A DNA stretch of 64,000 bases from JANQHS01 sp965227315 (GCA_965227315.1 OZ245737.1:2542001-2606000); one strand, 5' to 3'. Positions 16,553 to 25,409 are shown, numbered from the stretch's first letter. Notes: generated by a model from the letters alone, not told the origin. Translations and numbers: made by a program.

Positions 16553-17256
16553 TATTTGATCCTCTCGAGTTTGGCTTTGATCAGTTCCTTGGCCTGCTTA
16601 AGCTTTTCGATCTCTTCAAGAGACTCTGTTTGGTCGATCTTATTCTGACCGATCAAATTTGAAATATTGACGGAGTCGATCCGGTTTTGAACCAGCCTCT
16701 CTTCGAGTTTCAGTTTTTGAAGATGGTTCTTTTCAAATTCCTCGGAGAAATTTTCTCCTGATTTAACCAGGGATTCGTAATTCTTGACCTCAACCTGAAT
16801 CGCTCTTTCCGCATCGGAGATCTCCTTATTCACCTCATTGACATAGACATCAACCCCAAATTGATGCAGGGCTTCCTTTGCTGCGGCCATTTTGGAAGGG
16901 TGGTGATCAGGGCCGACAAAAGCCTCCCCGAATTCGATTCCCCACCACACCTGGGTCCCACCTTCGGTCAGCAGAATTCTGGAAAAAGTTCTTGCAGGAG
17001 AATTCATTGAGATCTTCGGAATCGTCGCTTCGCTTACAACGAACATGCCATCTCTTTCATTGACCCTTCCATAGGATTTAAACTGGTTCATCCAAAGCTT
17101 CTGAACTTCCCTGGCATCATTGACCTCAAGGGTGGCAGATATGCCAGGAACCTCCTGGCCCTCAACCCTTGCGGTTTCTTCTTTTACGATTACAGTTTGT
17201 GCCTGGGTGAAAAGCGGCCAAATGAATAAGAGTACAATGAGGTAGATCGCTTTCAT
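16552..17256 (-). CDS. Unknown secreted protein with C-terminal coiled coil
   Basis: I do not recognise a named family. The 234-residue protein has a clear Sec signal peptide (MKAIYLIVLLFIWPLFTQAQ). It continues with a compact middle domain, about residues 30-130, containing WMNQFKSYGRV, PARTFSRIL and GGTQVWWGIEFGEAFVG. From about 145 to the end it is a long charged helix with heptad-like spacing (EEFEKNHLQKLKLEERL, EEIEKLKQAKELIKAKLER), so oligomerisation or attachment to another envelope component is likely. No lipobox and no T9SS sorting domain, so periplasmic location is inferred. It lies downstream of murF-alr and overlaps ltaE by one base. An AAGGAG stretch immediately precedes the ATG, unusual for this phylum. 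Confidence 0.7.
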   Translation of the reverse strand: MKAIYLIVLLFIWPLFTQAQTVIVKEETARVEGQEVPGISATLEVNDAREVQKLWMNQFKSYGRVNERDGMFVVSEATIPKISMNSPARTFSRILLTEGGTQVWWGIEFGEAFVGPDHHPSKMAAAKEALHQFGVDVYVNEVNKEISDAERAIQVEVKNYESLVKSGENFSEEFEKNHLQKLKLEERLVQNRIDSVNISNLIGQNKIDQTESLEEIEKLKQAKELIKAKLERIK

Positions 17257-17295
17257 ATCTCCTTTTCTGTAAAAATAATCATTCCGATTACTCGA

Positions 17296-19776
17296 TTAAT
17301 GGCTGGATAAATAAATCCTCTTGACCCTTGGGCCTACCTGCGTTAAAACCTCATAGGGAATTGTGTTCTGCCAGGAGGAAAACTCTTCCAGACTGATCTC
17401 CCGCCCGAAGATCTCCACAGGACTTCCTGATGGATAATTCTCTTCTCCCAGGTACACCATGATCATATCCATACATACGTTGCCGATGACAGGGTAGGGT
17501 TTCTCATGTATGAAGACATTCGCTTTACCATTTCCCAGTGATCGGGGGAATCCATCGGCGTAACCAATTGGAAGGGTAGCGATAAAACCATCTTGAGGCA
17601 TCCTGCCCTTCTGGCCATATCCGACAGGGTCTCCCTTTTGAAGCCGTTTTGTTTGGGAGATCTCTGTTTTGAGGGCAACACAGGGTTCAAGCCTGTTGCT
17701 GATCTTGCTACTTGGGTCTATTCCGTACAACCCGATGCCAAGCCTGACCATGTCGAGGTGGGCTTTGGGAAAATTGATGATCCCTGTAGTATTGCAGATA
17801 TGGAGAAGTGGGTCTAGCCCGGAGATCTCCTTGAATTTCTCGGATTCCTTGATGAAGGTCTCGATCTGAGTTTTGCTGAATTCTTCCTGATCTTGATCAT
17901 CTGAACTGGATAAATGACTAAAGACCGATTTGACTTCCAAATGGTTCTCCCTGACATATTCAGCTACTCTTTCTACATCACCAGGATCAAATCCAAGCCT
18001 GTGCATGCCCGTATCAATATTCAAATGGATGCCAAAGCCTTTCCCGATCTGCTGCTGAAGGATTTGTATCCTTTCCAAACCATCCCAGCTAAAGATCTCC
18101 GGTTCGAGGTTCTTCTCCATCATCAACTCAAAAGATTCCAGAGTTGGATTAAGGACCATGATCGGCAGCCCAATCCCTGCTTTTCTCAATTCCACCCCTT
18201 CGTCTACATAGGCCACGCCCAAATAATCTATCCTAGAACGCTCCAGAAATTCGGCAAGTTCTACCATGCCGGCACCATAGCCTGAACCTTTGACCATCAC
18301 CATTGTCCTTTTGCTTGAGGACATTTGCCGGAAAACTTCGAGGTTATGGCCGATTCCATCCAGATCGATCTCCATTTTGGTTCCATGGATACGCTCTTCC
18401 AGAAATGGAACCAATTTTTCCAATTTGAATTTTCTTGCCCCCGTTATCAGAATTGTTTCATCCTTGAAGTGCTCAAAGCCGATTTCTTTTTTGAAACTAT
18501 CCAGATCGGGAATAAAGTATGTGGAGCCGGCCCTGATATCCGTTTTCCTTTTCTCCAGCTCACTTCCAATGCCAATAAACTTCTTGAGTTCGGCTTTGTT
18601 GATGATGCGCACTACCTCCTCATAATCCTCTTCTTTGAGCTTGCCGGGGAAGTCAGTCAGTATCAGTGTTCTGGATTGTGCCTTTGATTGATTCATCAGT
18701 GAATCCAATCCCGATCTGAAGCCATTCAGATCCAGATTGTAGGCGTCATTGATGATCTTACAACCGGAAATCCCCTTTTTGATATCCAGTCGTAGTTCCA
18801 CGGGAGAGATCTCCTTTAATGACTCCCGAATCGAATCAGGAGATAGTCCGAGGCTGAGGCTTGCGACAATGGCATGGGCAATATTTTCAAGACTCCCCTG
18901 ATCATTAAGTCCAAATTCAAAATCCCCAACACCCTGAATTTCTATAGTGGTAGATCCATTTTTCTGCTTGAAATCAACCATATAGGTCTGATCTTCCGAT
19001 TTGCCCCAGGTAATCAGATTTTTGCCGGATAGTTCTTTTGTCAGTTGGCCGGAATAGGATTGATCGCCCCTGTAGATCACCGTATCCGAATCTTTGAAGA
19101 GCATCAGTTTTTCGCCGACCTTTGATTCGGTGGATTCAAATCCCTCGTCATGAGCTGGCCCTATATTGGTGAAAATTCCAATGTCCGGCTGGATGATCGA
19201 TGCCAGTTTTTCCATTTCAGCAGGCCGGGAGATCCCTGCTTCGAAAATTCCAAGCTCAACCTGCTGATCCAAACCAAGCATGGAGATCGGAACTCCGATT
19301 TGCGAATTATAACTCTTTGGGCTTTTATATACATTCCATTTGGAAACCAGTATGTTCCAAAGCCATTCTTTGACGATGGTTTTACCATTGCTTCCGGTGA
19401 TACCAAAGATGTGCTCTCCTTTGAAACCCTGGCGATTGTTTTTTGCCAAATTCTGAAGCGCCTCCACAGAATGAACAACCTGATAAAAGTTGGCATCGGA
19501 ATATTCACCTGAGTATCGATCAATTTCGGATTCCAGGATAAAGGACCTTACACCCTTGGCATAGGCATCAGGAATGTATATATGTCCGTCGGAATTTCCA
19601 TTCAATGCAACAAAGAGGCCTCCACTTCCCCTGGCGATCTTGCGCGTATCGAAAAAAATACCTTCGATCAGTTCATCCTTGCCCAAATGAGAATTTTGAA
19701 CTTCAATTATTTTGGGTATTTCGGCGGAATTCAACTTTTTTAACAAACCCTGTGGATTAGAGGTGAAAGATAGCAC
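17296..19776 (-). CDS. Bifunctional MurF ligase / alanine racemase
   Basis: An 826-residue fusion. Residues ~1-455 are MurF, which adds D-Ala-D-Ala to UDP-MurNAc-tripeptide: ATP-binding GITGSNGKTIVKEW near 126, NSQIGVP, and the FEAGISRPAEME segment. Residues ~465-826 are a PLP-dependent alanine racemase: VMVKGSGYGAG with the Schiff-base Lys near 492, HLNIDTGMHRLGF, and GYGQKGRMP with the second catalytic Tyr. The racemase makes D-Ala for the pathway that ends at MurF. This fusion is common in Bacteroidota. The GTG at 19776 lies inside the opposite-strand recX start region; a TTG at 19746 would avoid this overlap and is nearly as plausible. Confidence 0.93.
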   Translation of the reverse strand: MLSFTSNPQGLLKKLNSAEIPKIIEVQNSHLGKDELIEGIFFDTRKIARGSGGLFVALNGNSDGHIYIPDAYAKGVRSFILESEIDRYSGEYSDANFYQVVHSVEALQNLAKNNRQGFKGEHIFGITGSNGKTIVKEWLWNILVSKWNVYKSPKSYNSQIGVPISMLGLDQQVELGIFEAGISRPAEMEKLASIIQPDIGIFTNIGPAHDEGFESTESKVGEKLMLFKDSDTVIYRGDQSYSGQLTKELSGKNLITWGKSEDQTYMVDFKQKNGSTTIEIQGVGDFEFGLNDQGSLENIAHAIVASLSLGLSPDSIRESLKEISPVELRLDIKKGISGCKIINDAYNLDLNGFRSGLDSLMNQSKAQSRTLILTDFPGKLKEEDYEEVVRIINKAELKKFIGIGSELEKRKTDIRAGSTYFIPDLDSFKKEIGFEHFKDETILITGARKFKLEKLVPFLEERIHGTKMEIDLDGIGHNLEVFRQMSSSKRTMVMVKGSGYGAGMVELAEFLERSRIDYLGVAYVDEGVELRKAGIGLPIMVLNPTLESFELMMEKNLEPEIFSWDGLERIQILQQQIGKGFGIHLNIDTGMHRLGFDPGDVERVAEYVRENHLEVKSVFSHLSSSDDQDQEEFSKTQIETFIKESEKFKEISGLDPLLHICNTTGIINFPKAHLDMVRLGIGLYGIDPSSKISNRLEPCVALKTEISQTKRLQKGDPVGYGQKGRMPQDGFIATLPIGYADGFPRSLGNGKANVFIHEKPYPVIGNVCMDMIMVYLGEENYPSGSPVEIFGREISLEEFSSWQNTIPYEVLTQVGPRVKRIYLSSH

Positions 19777-20224
19777 TCAGGAAAAATACTGGAAAAAAAT
19801 CTGCTCTTATTGTGCCTTTCGTGAGCGAAGCACCAAGGAGGTCTATGACAAACTCAGGTCCTATGAATTGTCGGAACAGGACATTCAATTCTTTATTCGG
19901 AAACTGGAAAAGGAGAGTTTTCTTGACGAGAAGAGGTTTGCGGAAGTCTATGCCCGGGGAAAGTTTAACTCAAGATCATGGGGGAAATTGAAAATCGGGT
20001 TTGCACTGAAGCAAAAAGGTGTGGAGCAGAACGAAATTGCAAATGCCCTGAGCAAGATCGAAAACCAGGAATATGCTGATAAGGCACTTCATTTGGCCGA
20101 GATGAGATCCGAAAAATTGGATATTCGCAAAAAGCCGGATCAGAAAAGGCTGATATCATATATGGCCTCTAAGGGTTATGAGTATGATATGATCTTTAAG
20201 GTGCTAGGGCTAATTCAAAAATGA
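19763..20224 (+). CDS. recX: RecX regulatory protein
   Basis: RecX inhibits RecA filament extension and recombinase activity. The 153-residue protein is composed of three-helix repeats: KKICSYCAFRERSTKEVYDKL, then FIRKLEKESFLDEKRFAEVYARGK, SWGKLKIGFALKQKGV and the C-terminal RLISYMASKGYEYDMIFKVL. These match the RecX consensus, including the cysteine-containing CAFRERS helix seen in Bacteroidota. I chose GTG 19763 (VKDSTQEKYW) because the homologous region begins just before the first repeat; an upstream start at 19712 would overlap murF-alr by 65 bases. Its 3' end overlaps the convergent PLP enzyme by 15 bases. recA is not in the window. Confidence 0.85.
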   Translation: MKDSTQEKYWKKICSYCAFRERSTKEVYDKLRSYELSEQDIQFFIRKLEKESFLDEKRFAEVYARGKFNSRSWGKLKIGFALKQKGVEQNEIANALSKIENQEYADKALHLAEMRSEKLDIRKKPDQKRLISYMASKGYEYDMIFKVLGLIQK

Positions 20225-21091
20225 AAACCCCTGCCTTCCCTGAAGTCCTCCGGTATGCAAAATCATGATCTGTCTTTTTCTTAGCTCAGGGTTTTCCCGA
20301 ATCAATTGCCTGAATGCAAAAAGCATTTTCACCGTATATACCGGATCTAAACGCGGATCATTTAAGCGCTCAAATTCGAGAAGGAAATGTTCAAGTTCAG
20401 GGTTCAATTTCCCGAATTTCCCGATCTGACCTGATCTGAGAACATGGATATTTGGGATCTTTTCCTCGGCCAGGACAGCCTCCAAGTCGAGAAGATCTTG
20501 TTCCATTCGCCCGATCACACTGAAACCATATAACTCGACATTGCTGCTTTTGCTTTTGGCTAGCCCCTTAAAGGTATTGCCTGTGCCGATCGGACAGATG
20601 ATTGCTTCATGAGGAGATTGAACGCAGGAAAGAATTTCTGTTGTGCCCTTTAGTCCTAGCAGGTCATTTGCTCCAATTGGCAAAAGAAAGTCCTCTTCAA
20701 ATATTGCGTTCTCTTTTTCAGCCTGAGCACAGAGTTGATTGTATTCCTCCCTGCTCACAAATCTGATCTCCATTCCGGCCTTTTCGCATTCCCTGAGTGT
20801 TGGAGTGAGCGATCTTGGCTTGGGGCCACGAAGAATGCCCTTAGTAGGTATTTCAAACATTTGACCACCCCTTGCCAAAGAATAGAGCAAATTGGAATAG
20901 GGCCCTCCTATACCGGCAAGACCCTTTTTTTCCTTTTTCGCTCTCAGAAAATGATATTTGAGCTTCCAGTATTTATTTCCGGACAAAATCGGATCTACCT
21001 GATCAAGCCTGAGCATCTTATATGTTCCTGGGAGATCGGGGATCTTTATGTCAGAAACAAGCAACTTTGGGGTTCTGGAGTAATACTTTTG
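20210..21091 (-). CDS. ACC deaminase / D-cysteine desulfhydrase family PLP enzyme
   Basis: A fold-type II PLP enzyme (tryptophan synthase beta superfamily). SGNKYWKLKYHF carries the Schiff-base lysine, GIGGPYSNLLYSLA corresponds to the GGxxSNH-like motif with Tyr for the usual Gln, and CPIGTGNTFKGL binds phosphate. The C-terminus RQIMILHTGGLQGRQGF is typical. Members deaminate 1-aminocyclopropane-1-carboxylate or desulfurate D-cysteine; the substrate cannot be decided here. Two starts are possible: GTG 21091 (VQKYYSRTPKL, 293 residues), which leaves a 10-base gap to the divergent rluD, or ATG 21121, which would overlap it by 20 bases. I list the former. Confidence 0.84.
   Translation of the reverse strand, partial: QKYYSRTPKLLVSDIKIPDLPGTYKMLRLDQVDPILSGNKYWKLKYHFLRAKKEKKGLAGIGGPYSNLLYSLARGGQMFEIPTKGILRGPKPRSLTPTLRECEKAGMEIRFVSREEYNQLCAQAEKENAIFEEDFLLPIGANDLLGLKGTTEILSCVQSPHEAIICPIGTGNTFKGLAKSKSSNVELYGFSVIGRMEQDLLDLEAVLAEEKIPNIHVLRSGQIGKFGKLNPELEHFLLEFERLNDPRLDPVYTVKMLFAFRQLIRENPELRKRQIMILHTGGLQGRQGFSFLN
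21084..21091 (+). promoter_or_regulatory. -7 box for rluD
   Basis: TACTTTTG matches TAnnTTTG exactly and ends 10 bases before the rluD ATG, implying a very short leader. No good TTG is seen at -33. Confidence 0.35.
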
Positions 21092-21101
21092 CACATCTGA
21101 G

Positions 21102-22136
21102 ATGGCCGAGGAAGAAAACATAGGGATCAATATCGAGGAAGAAGATCTATTTGAAAAATTTCGAATCGTTGCTGATCAAAATCAATCTCTTATTCGAATT
21201 GACAAATTCCTTATGGACAGACTTAGGGATGTCAGCCGCAATCGAATTCAGAACGCCATTAAGGCAGGACTGATCAAGGTTAACCTGCAATCAACCAAAT
21301 CGAACTATAAGATCAAACCCGGAGATGAGGTCTCTGTCCTCTTACCAAAACAGGAGGAGGTGAGAGAGCTGCTTCCTCAAAAGATGGATCTTAACATTGT
21401 TTTCGAGGATGAAGAACTTGTGATCGTCAATAAACCTGCAGGCCTTGTGGTTCATCCTGCGGTTGGAAATTGGGACGGAACCCTTGTCAATGGCCTGCTC
21501 TATCATTTCAATGAACTCTCCGAGGGCGGAGAGCAGGGACAGCGGCCAGGGCTTGTTCACCGGATAGATAAAAACACTTCGGGTTTATTGGTGGTGGCCA
21601 AAAATGAACTGACTCATGCGCTCCTGGCTAAGCAGTTTTTTGATCATACTATTCAGAGAAATTATTGGGCCCTTGTATGGGGAGATCCGGGAGAGGGGGG
21701 AACGATAAATGCCAATTTGGATCGAAGCCCACGTGATAGAAAACTTCGGACCGTCGTGGAAGAAGGAAAGGGAAAAGACGCCATCACCCATTATAAAAGA
21801 CTCATATCCTATGGCCCGGTGAGCCTTGTGGAATGCAGCCTTGAAACCGGAAGAACGCACCAGATCAGGGCTCATTTCCAGCATATAGGTTGTCCGCTTT
21901 TCGGAGATCCCGAATACGGGGGCAGGAAGATCATCAGAGGGCCCAGATTTACAAAGTACAAGACCTTCGTAGAGGGTCTGCTAAAGGAATTTGGACGTCA
22001 GGCCTTGCATGCAAAGACCCTGGGTTTTACGAAGCCGGGAAACAATGAAGCGATTTTTCAGGATTCTGAGCTTCCACAGGATTTTCAGGATCTACTTGAA
22101 AGCTGGGAAGAATATGCTGATTCCGGATTTGATTAG
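21102..22136 (+). CDS. rluD: RluA/RluD-family 23S rRNA pseudouridine synthase
   Basis: A 344-residue RNA pseudouridine synthase. An S4 RNA-binding domain occupies about residues 28-95 (RIDKFLMDRLRDVSRNRIQNAI...PGDEVSV). The catalytic domain has NKPAGLVVHPAVGNWDGTLVNGL, the active-site motif VHRIDKNTSGLLVVAKN with the catalytic Asp near residue 155, and LETGRTHQIRAHFQHIGCPLFGDP. By family organisation it probably modifies the helix-69 region of 23S rRNA (RluD), although RluC-like specificity is possible. An acidic N-terminal tail (EEENIGINIEEEDLFEKF) precedes the S4 domain. Its stop overlaps the stop of the convergent b5-like gene by four bases. Confidence 0.93.
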   Translation: MAEEENIGINIEEEDLFEKFRIVADQNQSLIRIDKFLMDRLRDVSRNRIQNAIKAGLIKVNLQSTKSNYKIKPGDEVSVLLPKQEEVRELLPQKMDLNIVFEDEELVIVNKPAGLVVHPAVGNWDGTLVNGLLYHFNELSEGGEQGQRPGLVHRIDKNTSGLLVVAKNELTHALLAKQFFDHTIQRNYWALVWGDPGEGGTINANLDRSPRDRKLRTVVEEGKGKDAITHYKRLISYGPVSLVECSLETGRTHQIRAHFQHIGCPLFGDPEYGGRKIIRGPRFTKYKTFVEGLLKEFGRQALHAKTLGFTKPGNNEAIFQDSELPQDFQDLLESWEEYADSGFD

Positions 22137-22372
22137 TCTTCAAGGATACCGACAACTTCAAATTTTTGAAACACTTCGGAAGTATGTGGGGCGTCTTTCA
22201 ATTCATGAGTCAGATCCTGACCCGCCCAATGTTCATAGTGCTTTCCGCTTTGCCATAATCGCGATGAACCTACATCATAGATCTTTCCCTTGTAGGCACA
22301 CCATATTTGTGGTTGATCGATACCGTTCCTGAGTGCCAATTGAAATTTTGAAAATTTAGGGAGCCTGCTCAA
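22133..22372 (-). CDS. Small cytochrome-b5-like heme-binding protein
   Basis: A 79-residue protein with the pattern of a soluble cytochrome b5-like domain: FSKFQLALRNG, WCAYKGKIYDVGSSRLWQSG, then HYEHWAGQDLTHELKDAPH and a C-terminal FEVVGIL. YDV, the HxxHxAGxDxT segment and the later APH correspond to the heme-pocket histidine regions of the Cyt-b5 (PF00173) fold. The start is a TTG that overlaps the mltD stop (TTGA); the conserved sequence begins immediately after it. Longer in-frame extensions read into mltD are artefacts. It has no signal peptide, so a cytoplasmic electron-transfer or ligand-binding role is inferred. Confidence 0.75.
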   Translation of the reverse strand: MSRLPKFSKFQLALRNGIDQPQIWCAYKGKIYDVGSSRLWQSGKHYEHWAGQDLTHELKDAPHTSEVFQKFEVVGILED

Positions 22373-23727
22373 CCTATTCTCAGAACCTGACCGGGTTTGA
22401 TCCTGCTGGTTTTCAGGTTGTTCAGGGATTTGATCTTTTCGATGGATAGTCCTTGGTACATCTTTGAAATGTCCCAAAGAGTGTCTCCATATTTGACAAC
22501 ATGGACCTTTGATCCCGGAACGGGTTTTGGAGCCTGCCTAACCTGGGTGTTCGAAGCCGTTGCATTGTATCCGGGAGCCTTCCAGATAGCAAGTCTTTGT
22601 CCAACCCTGATCATACTGCCCCGGATATTGTTCCATTTTCGTATGTCGGAAACCCGGACATGATATCGTTCAGCTATTCTTCCCAGTACATCTCCTGATT
22701 TCACCTTGTAAACATGCTTTTCTTTTCCATAGGTGCTGGTGCGATCATAGGTTGCAACGATATGCTTTTTCTGCTCGTCCAATTCTGAGGATCTGGCCAG
22801 AATGACCTCCTTATTTTCTTCATACAGATCATAGCATTCGATCGGGATCCGTACCTGGAGATCTTTTCTTTGGATAGGGATCAATCCTCTTTTGATCTGC
22901 GGGTTTAACAAGGCGATATCTTCATAGCAGGTGTTCAGACTTTCGGAAAACGTCTCAACATCAAGATTCTGATTTACCGTGATGGTCTTAAACTCCGGAA
23001 GGTATTCACCGGACTCATCATAAAAACCAAGCTCGGCTCTGTAATTCATGATATAAACGAATGCCAAAAATTGAGGAACATAATTCCTTGTCTCCCTGGG
23101 AAGCCAAGGGTAAACCTCCCAGAAGGATTTTTTATAACCGGACCTCCTAATTGCCCTTCTTACTTTTCCCGGACCACAGTTGTAGGCCGCCAATGCGAGC
23201 TCCCAATCCCCGAATTGCCTGTAAAGGGATTCAAGATACTTTGCAGCGGCCACAGTGCTGAGGTAGGGGTCCAACCTGTCATCGATCAGATAATCCACTT
23301 TAAGTCCGTACATTTTCCCTGTTGAAGGCATGAATTGCCATAGCCCTCCGGCTCCGGCCCTTGAAATCGCCTTGGGATTCAATCCTGACTCCACAATGGA
23401 GAGATATTTCAATTCATCGGGGAGACCCCTTTTACTGAATTCCTCTTCGAATATTGGAAAATAAGCGTAGCTCCGGTGAATTACCCTTTGGGTATACGCC
23501 CGATCTCTATTGACGAAATAATCAATAAAGCCGTAAATGCGTGGATTATAGGTCAGGGGAACGCCTCTTTCTATGCAGCCAAAAAGGTCGCTGATCAATT
23601 CCTGATCAAGGTATTCCTGCTCTACACAGGCTGTAAGTACATCCTGGTTTTGGACGGAATTCTCTCCGGCAATGACCCGCAGGTTAAGGGCAAGAAAACA
23701 GGCCAAAAGGATGATTTTGATCCTCAT
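22369..23727 (-). CDS. mltD: MltD-like lytic transglycosylase with two LysM domains
   Basis: A 452-residue secreted murein lytic transglycosylase. The signal peptide is MRIKIILLACFLALNLRVIAG. The SLT domain contains KYLSIVESGLNPKAISRAGA with the catalytic Glu (about residue 112), GLWQFMPSTGKMYGL and LAAYNCGPGKVRRAI. Two C-terminal LysM modules (VYKVKSGDVLGRIAERYHV... and VHVVKYGDTLWDISKMYQG...) bind glycan. The ATG at 23727 starts the signal peptide cleanly, one base after the gatA stop; an upstream ATG at 23745 would prepend six residues. Products feed recycling via AnmK. Cotranscribed with gatA upstream and the b5-like gene downstream. Confidence 0.92.
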   Translation of the reverse strand: MRIKIILLACFLALNLRVIAGENSVQNQDVLTACVEQEYLDQELISDLFGCIERGVPLTYNPRIYGFIDYFVNRDRAYTQRVIHRSYAYFPIFEEEFSKRGLPDELKYLSIVESGLNPKAISRAGAGGLWQFMPSTGKMYGLKVDYLIDDRLDPYLSTVAAAKYLESLYRQFGDWELALAAYNCGPGKVRRAIRRSGYKKSFWEVYPWLPRETRNYVPQFLAFVYIMNYRAELGFYDESGEYLPEFKTITVNQNLDVETFSESLNTCYEDIALLNPQIKRGLIPIQRKDLQVRIPIECYDLYEENKEVILARSSELDEQKKHIVATYDRTSTYGKEKHVYKVKSGDVLGRIAERYHVRVSDIRKWNNIRGSMIRVGQRLAIWKAPGYNATASNTQVRQAPKPVPGSKVHVVKYGDTLWDISKMYQGLSIEKIKSLNNLKTSRIKPGQVLRIG

Positions 23728-23728
23728 T

Positions 23729-25156
23729 TCAGGAAATATCTTCAAGATTTTTCGAAAAATCCAGCAATTCTTTCTCTTTAAACGAATCAGCCATAATATG
23801 GATGCCTAACGGCAATCCTTCATGATTATTTCCATATGGTATGGAAAGAGCGGGAAATCCCCCGATCGGAGCCTGCACCGTGAAAATATCGGCCAGATAA
23901 AGATCAAGCAGATTTTTTGTTTTTTCCCCGATTTCAAACGCAGGACTAGGAGTGGTGGGATTCAAAATAAAATCCACTTCCTTGAATTTTTCTTTGAGGT
24001 CGTTTTTGATCAGTCTTCTTACCCTTTGAGCCTTGGTAAAATATGCATCATAATAACTTGCGCTCAAGACAAAGGTTCCCAGCATGATCCTGCGCTTCAC
24101 CTCAGCTCCGAAACCTTCCGATCTCGTCTTTTCATACATCTCCATGAGGGTAGTCCCGTCATTTGATCTGGTTCCATATCGAACTCCATCAAAACGTGAG
24201 AGATTTGTGCTCGCCTCGGCAGTGGTCAGAATATAGTAAACTGGGAGTGCTTCGTGTAAATAGGGTGTATGGATCTTCTTGATCGTATGTCCCCGGTCTT
24301 CAAGTTTTTGAATGAAATCTTCCGTGTTTTTAACCACCTCCGGATCTATTCCCTCCATGGTCAGGGTTTCTTCCACGATCCCGATGGTCTTCTTAGGTTC
24401 ATCCGTTCCAAATGTTGAATAAGCAGGAACGGGTTCTGAGGATGAAGTGGCATCAAAAGGATCGTTTCCGGCCATCACCTCCAATATGATCGCGATGTCG
24501 TAGGTATTTCGCGAAAAAACACCTATGCAATCGAAAGAGCTTCCATAGGCGATCAATCCATATCTTGAAACCCTGGAGTAAGTGGGCTTGATGCCGTATA
24601 CACCGCAAAAAGACGCTGGCTGACGCACGGATCCACCGGTATCGGTACCGAGAGAGACACGGCACATTTCCATTTGAACTCCAACAGCAGATCCTCCTGA
24701 TGACCCTCCTGGGACCCTGTTTTGGCCAATTCCGTTTACAGCAGGACCATAGGAAGAGTTTTCATTGGAAGATCCCATGGCGAATTCATCGCAGTTCTGC
24801 CTTCCTATGATGATGGCATCTTCACGAACCAATCGATCAACAGCTGTTCCGGTATATGGTGATTCGAATCCTTTCAGGATCTGACTCCCGGCGGTGGAAG
24901 AATGCCCTTTGTAAACGAGTACATCCTTAATGCCAACGACCATTCCGGCAAGTTTTCCGGCCTGACCGGATCTTATTTTTTCATCTATACGGTCAGCATT
25001 TTCTAGGGCTTCCTGCTCGAATACCTCCAGAAAAGCATTGAGCCTCCCGTTATGCTCGGAAATTTTGGATAAGTGGAATTCTACAACCTGGCGGCATGTG
25101 GTCTCTCCGCTCCTCAGGGCTGCGCTAAGGTCTGAAAAAGAAGAGAAGTGCTTCAA
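23729..25156 (-). CDS. gatA: Aspartyl/glutamyl-tRNA amidotransferase subunit A
   Basis: GatA is the amidase subunit of GatCAB, which converts Glu-tRNA(Gln) or Asp-tRNA(Asn) to the amidated form using glutamine. The 475-residue protein has the amidase-signature catalytic triad: Lys in VVGIKDVLVYKG (about 77) and the two serines in RVPGGSSGGSAVGVQ and SLGTDTGGSVRQPA. It also contains FCGVYGIKPTYSRVSRYGL and the C-terminal IQAPIGG-like segment. The first start is a TTG (MKHFSSFSDL) three bases after tatA. Bacteroidota commonly use this transamidation route for glutaminyl-tRNA. gatB and gatC are not in this window. Confidence 0.95.
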   Translation of the reverse strand: MKHFSSFSDLSAALRSGETTCRQVVEFHLSKISEHNGRLNAFLEVFEQEALENADRIDEKIRSGQAGKLAGMVVGIKDVLVYKGHSSTAGSQILKGFESPYTGTAVDRLVREDAIIIGRQNCDEFAMGSSNENSSYGPAVNGIGQNRVPGGSSGGSAVGVQMEMCRVSLGTDTGGSVRQPASFCGVYGIKPTYSRVSRYGLIAYGSSFDCIGVFSRNTYDIAIILEVMAGNDPFDATSSSEPVPAYSTFGTDEPKKTIGIVEETLTMEGIDPEVVKNTEDFIQKLEDRGHTIKKIHTPYLHEALPVYYILTTAEASTNLSRFDGVRYGTRSNDGTTLMEMYEKTRSEGFGAEVKRRIMLGTFVLSASYYDAYFTKAQRVRRLIKNDLKEKFKEVDFILNPTTPSPAFEIGEKTKNLLDLYLADIFTVQAPIGGFPALSIPYGNNHEGLPLGIHIMADSFKEKELLDFSKNLEDIS

Positions 25157-25159
25157 GGA

Positions 25160-25366
25160 TCAGTCCTCTGGCTTAGCTTTTTCAGTAGCTTGGTTTATTT
25201 CATCTTTTACTTCCTTGGTGGCATCCTTGAACTCACGAATACCTTTCCCCAGGCCTTTTGCCAGTTCAGGGATCTTCTTGGCTCCGAAAAGAAGCAAAAT
25301 GACAAACAGAATCAGGATTATTTCCGGTCCCCCAATACTGAATAAAAACAACGTCAGTAAATCCAT
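25160..25366 (-). CDS. tatA: Twin-arginine translocase subunit TatA
   Basis: A 68-residue TatA/TatE-type protein: a short N-terminal membrane helix (about residues 10-27, GGPEIILILFVILLLFGAKK), the hinge FGAKKIPELAKGLGKGIREF and a charged amphipathic C-terminal tail. The conserved Phe-Gly pair before the amphipathic helix is present. It would form the protein-conducting ring for folded, twin-arginine-signal proteins. No tatC neighbour is present, which is common in this phylum. Short but fully family-like. It sits between envC-like and gatA in the same direction, with its own possible -7 box 19 bases upstream. Confidence 0.93.
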   Translation of the reverse strand: MDLLTLFLFSIGGPEIILILFVILLLFGAKKIPELAKGLGKGIREFKDATKEVKDEINQATEKAKPED

Positions 25367-25385
25367 TTTAAATGATTTTGCTGTT

Positions 25386-25393
25386 CAAAAATA
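25386..25393 (-). promoter_or_regulatory. -7 box upstream of tatA
   Basis: TATTTTTG on the minus strand matches TAnnTTTG and ends 19 bases before the tatA ATG. The -33 position has no TTG. It may give tatA-gatA-mltD a promoter separate from the envC transcript. Confidence 0.35.
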
Positions 25394-25409
25394 GTGAAAA
25401 TTGGACTGC

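Noticed and set aside
22373..22477. N-terminal extension of the b5-like gene
   Set aside because: It is a shadow of the mltD LysM coding sequence; family similarity begins after the TTG at 22372.
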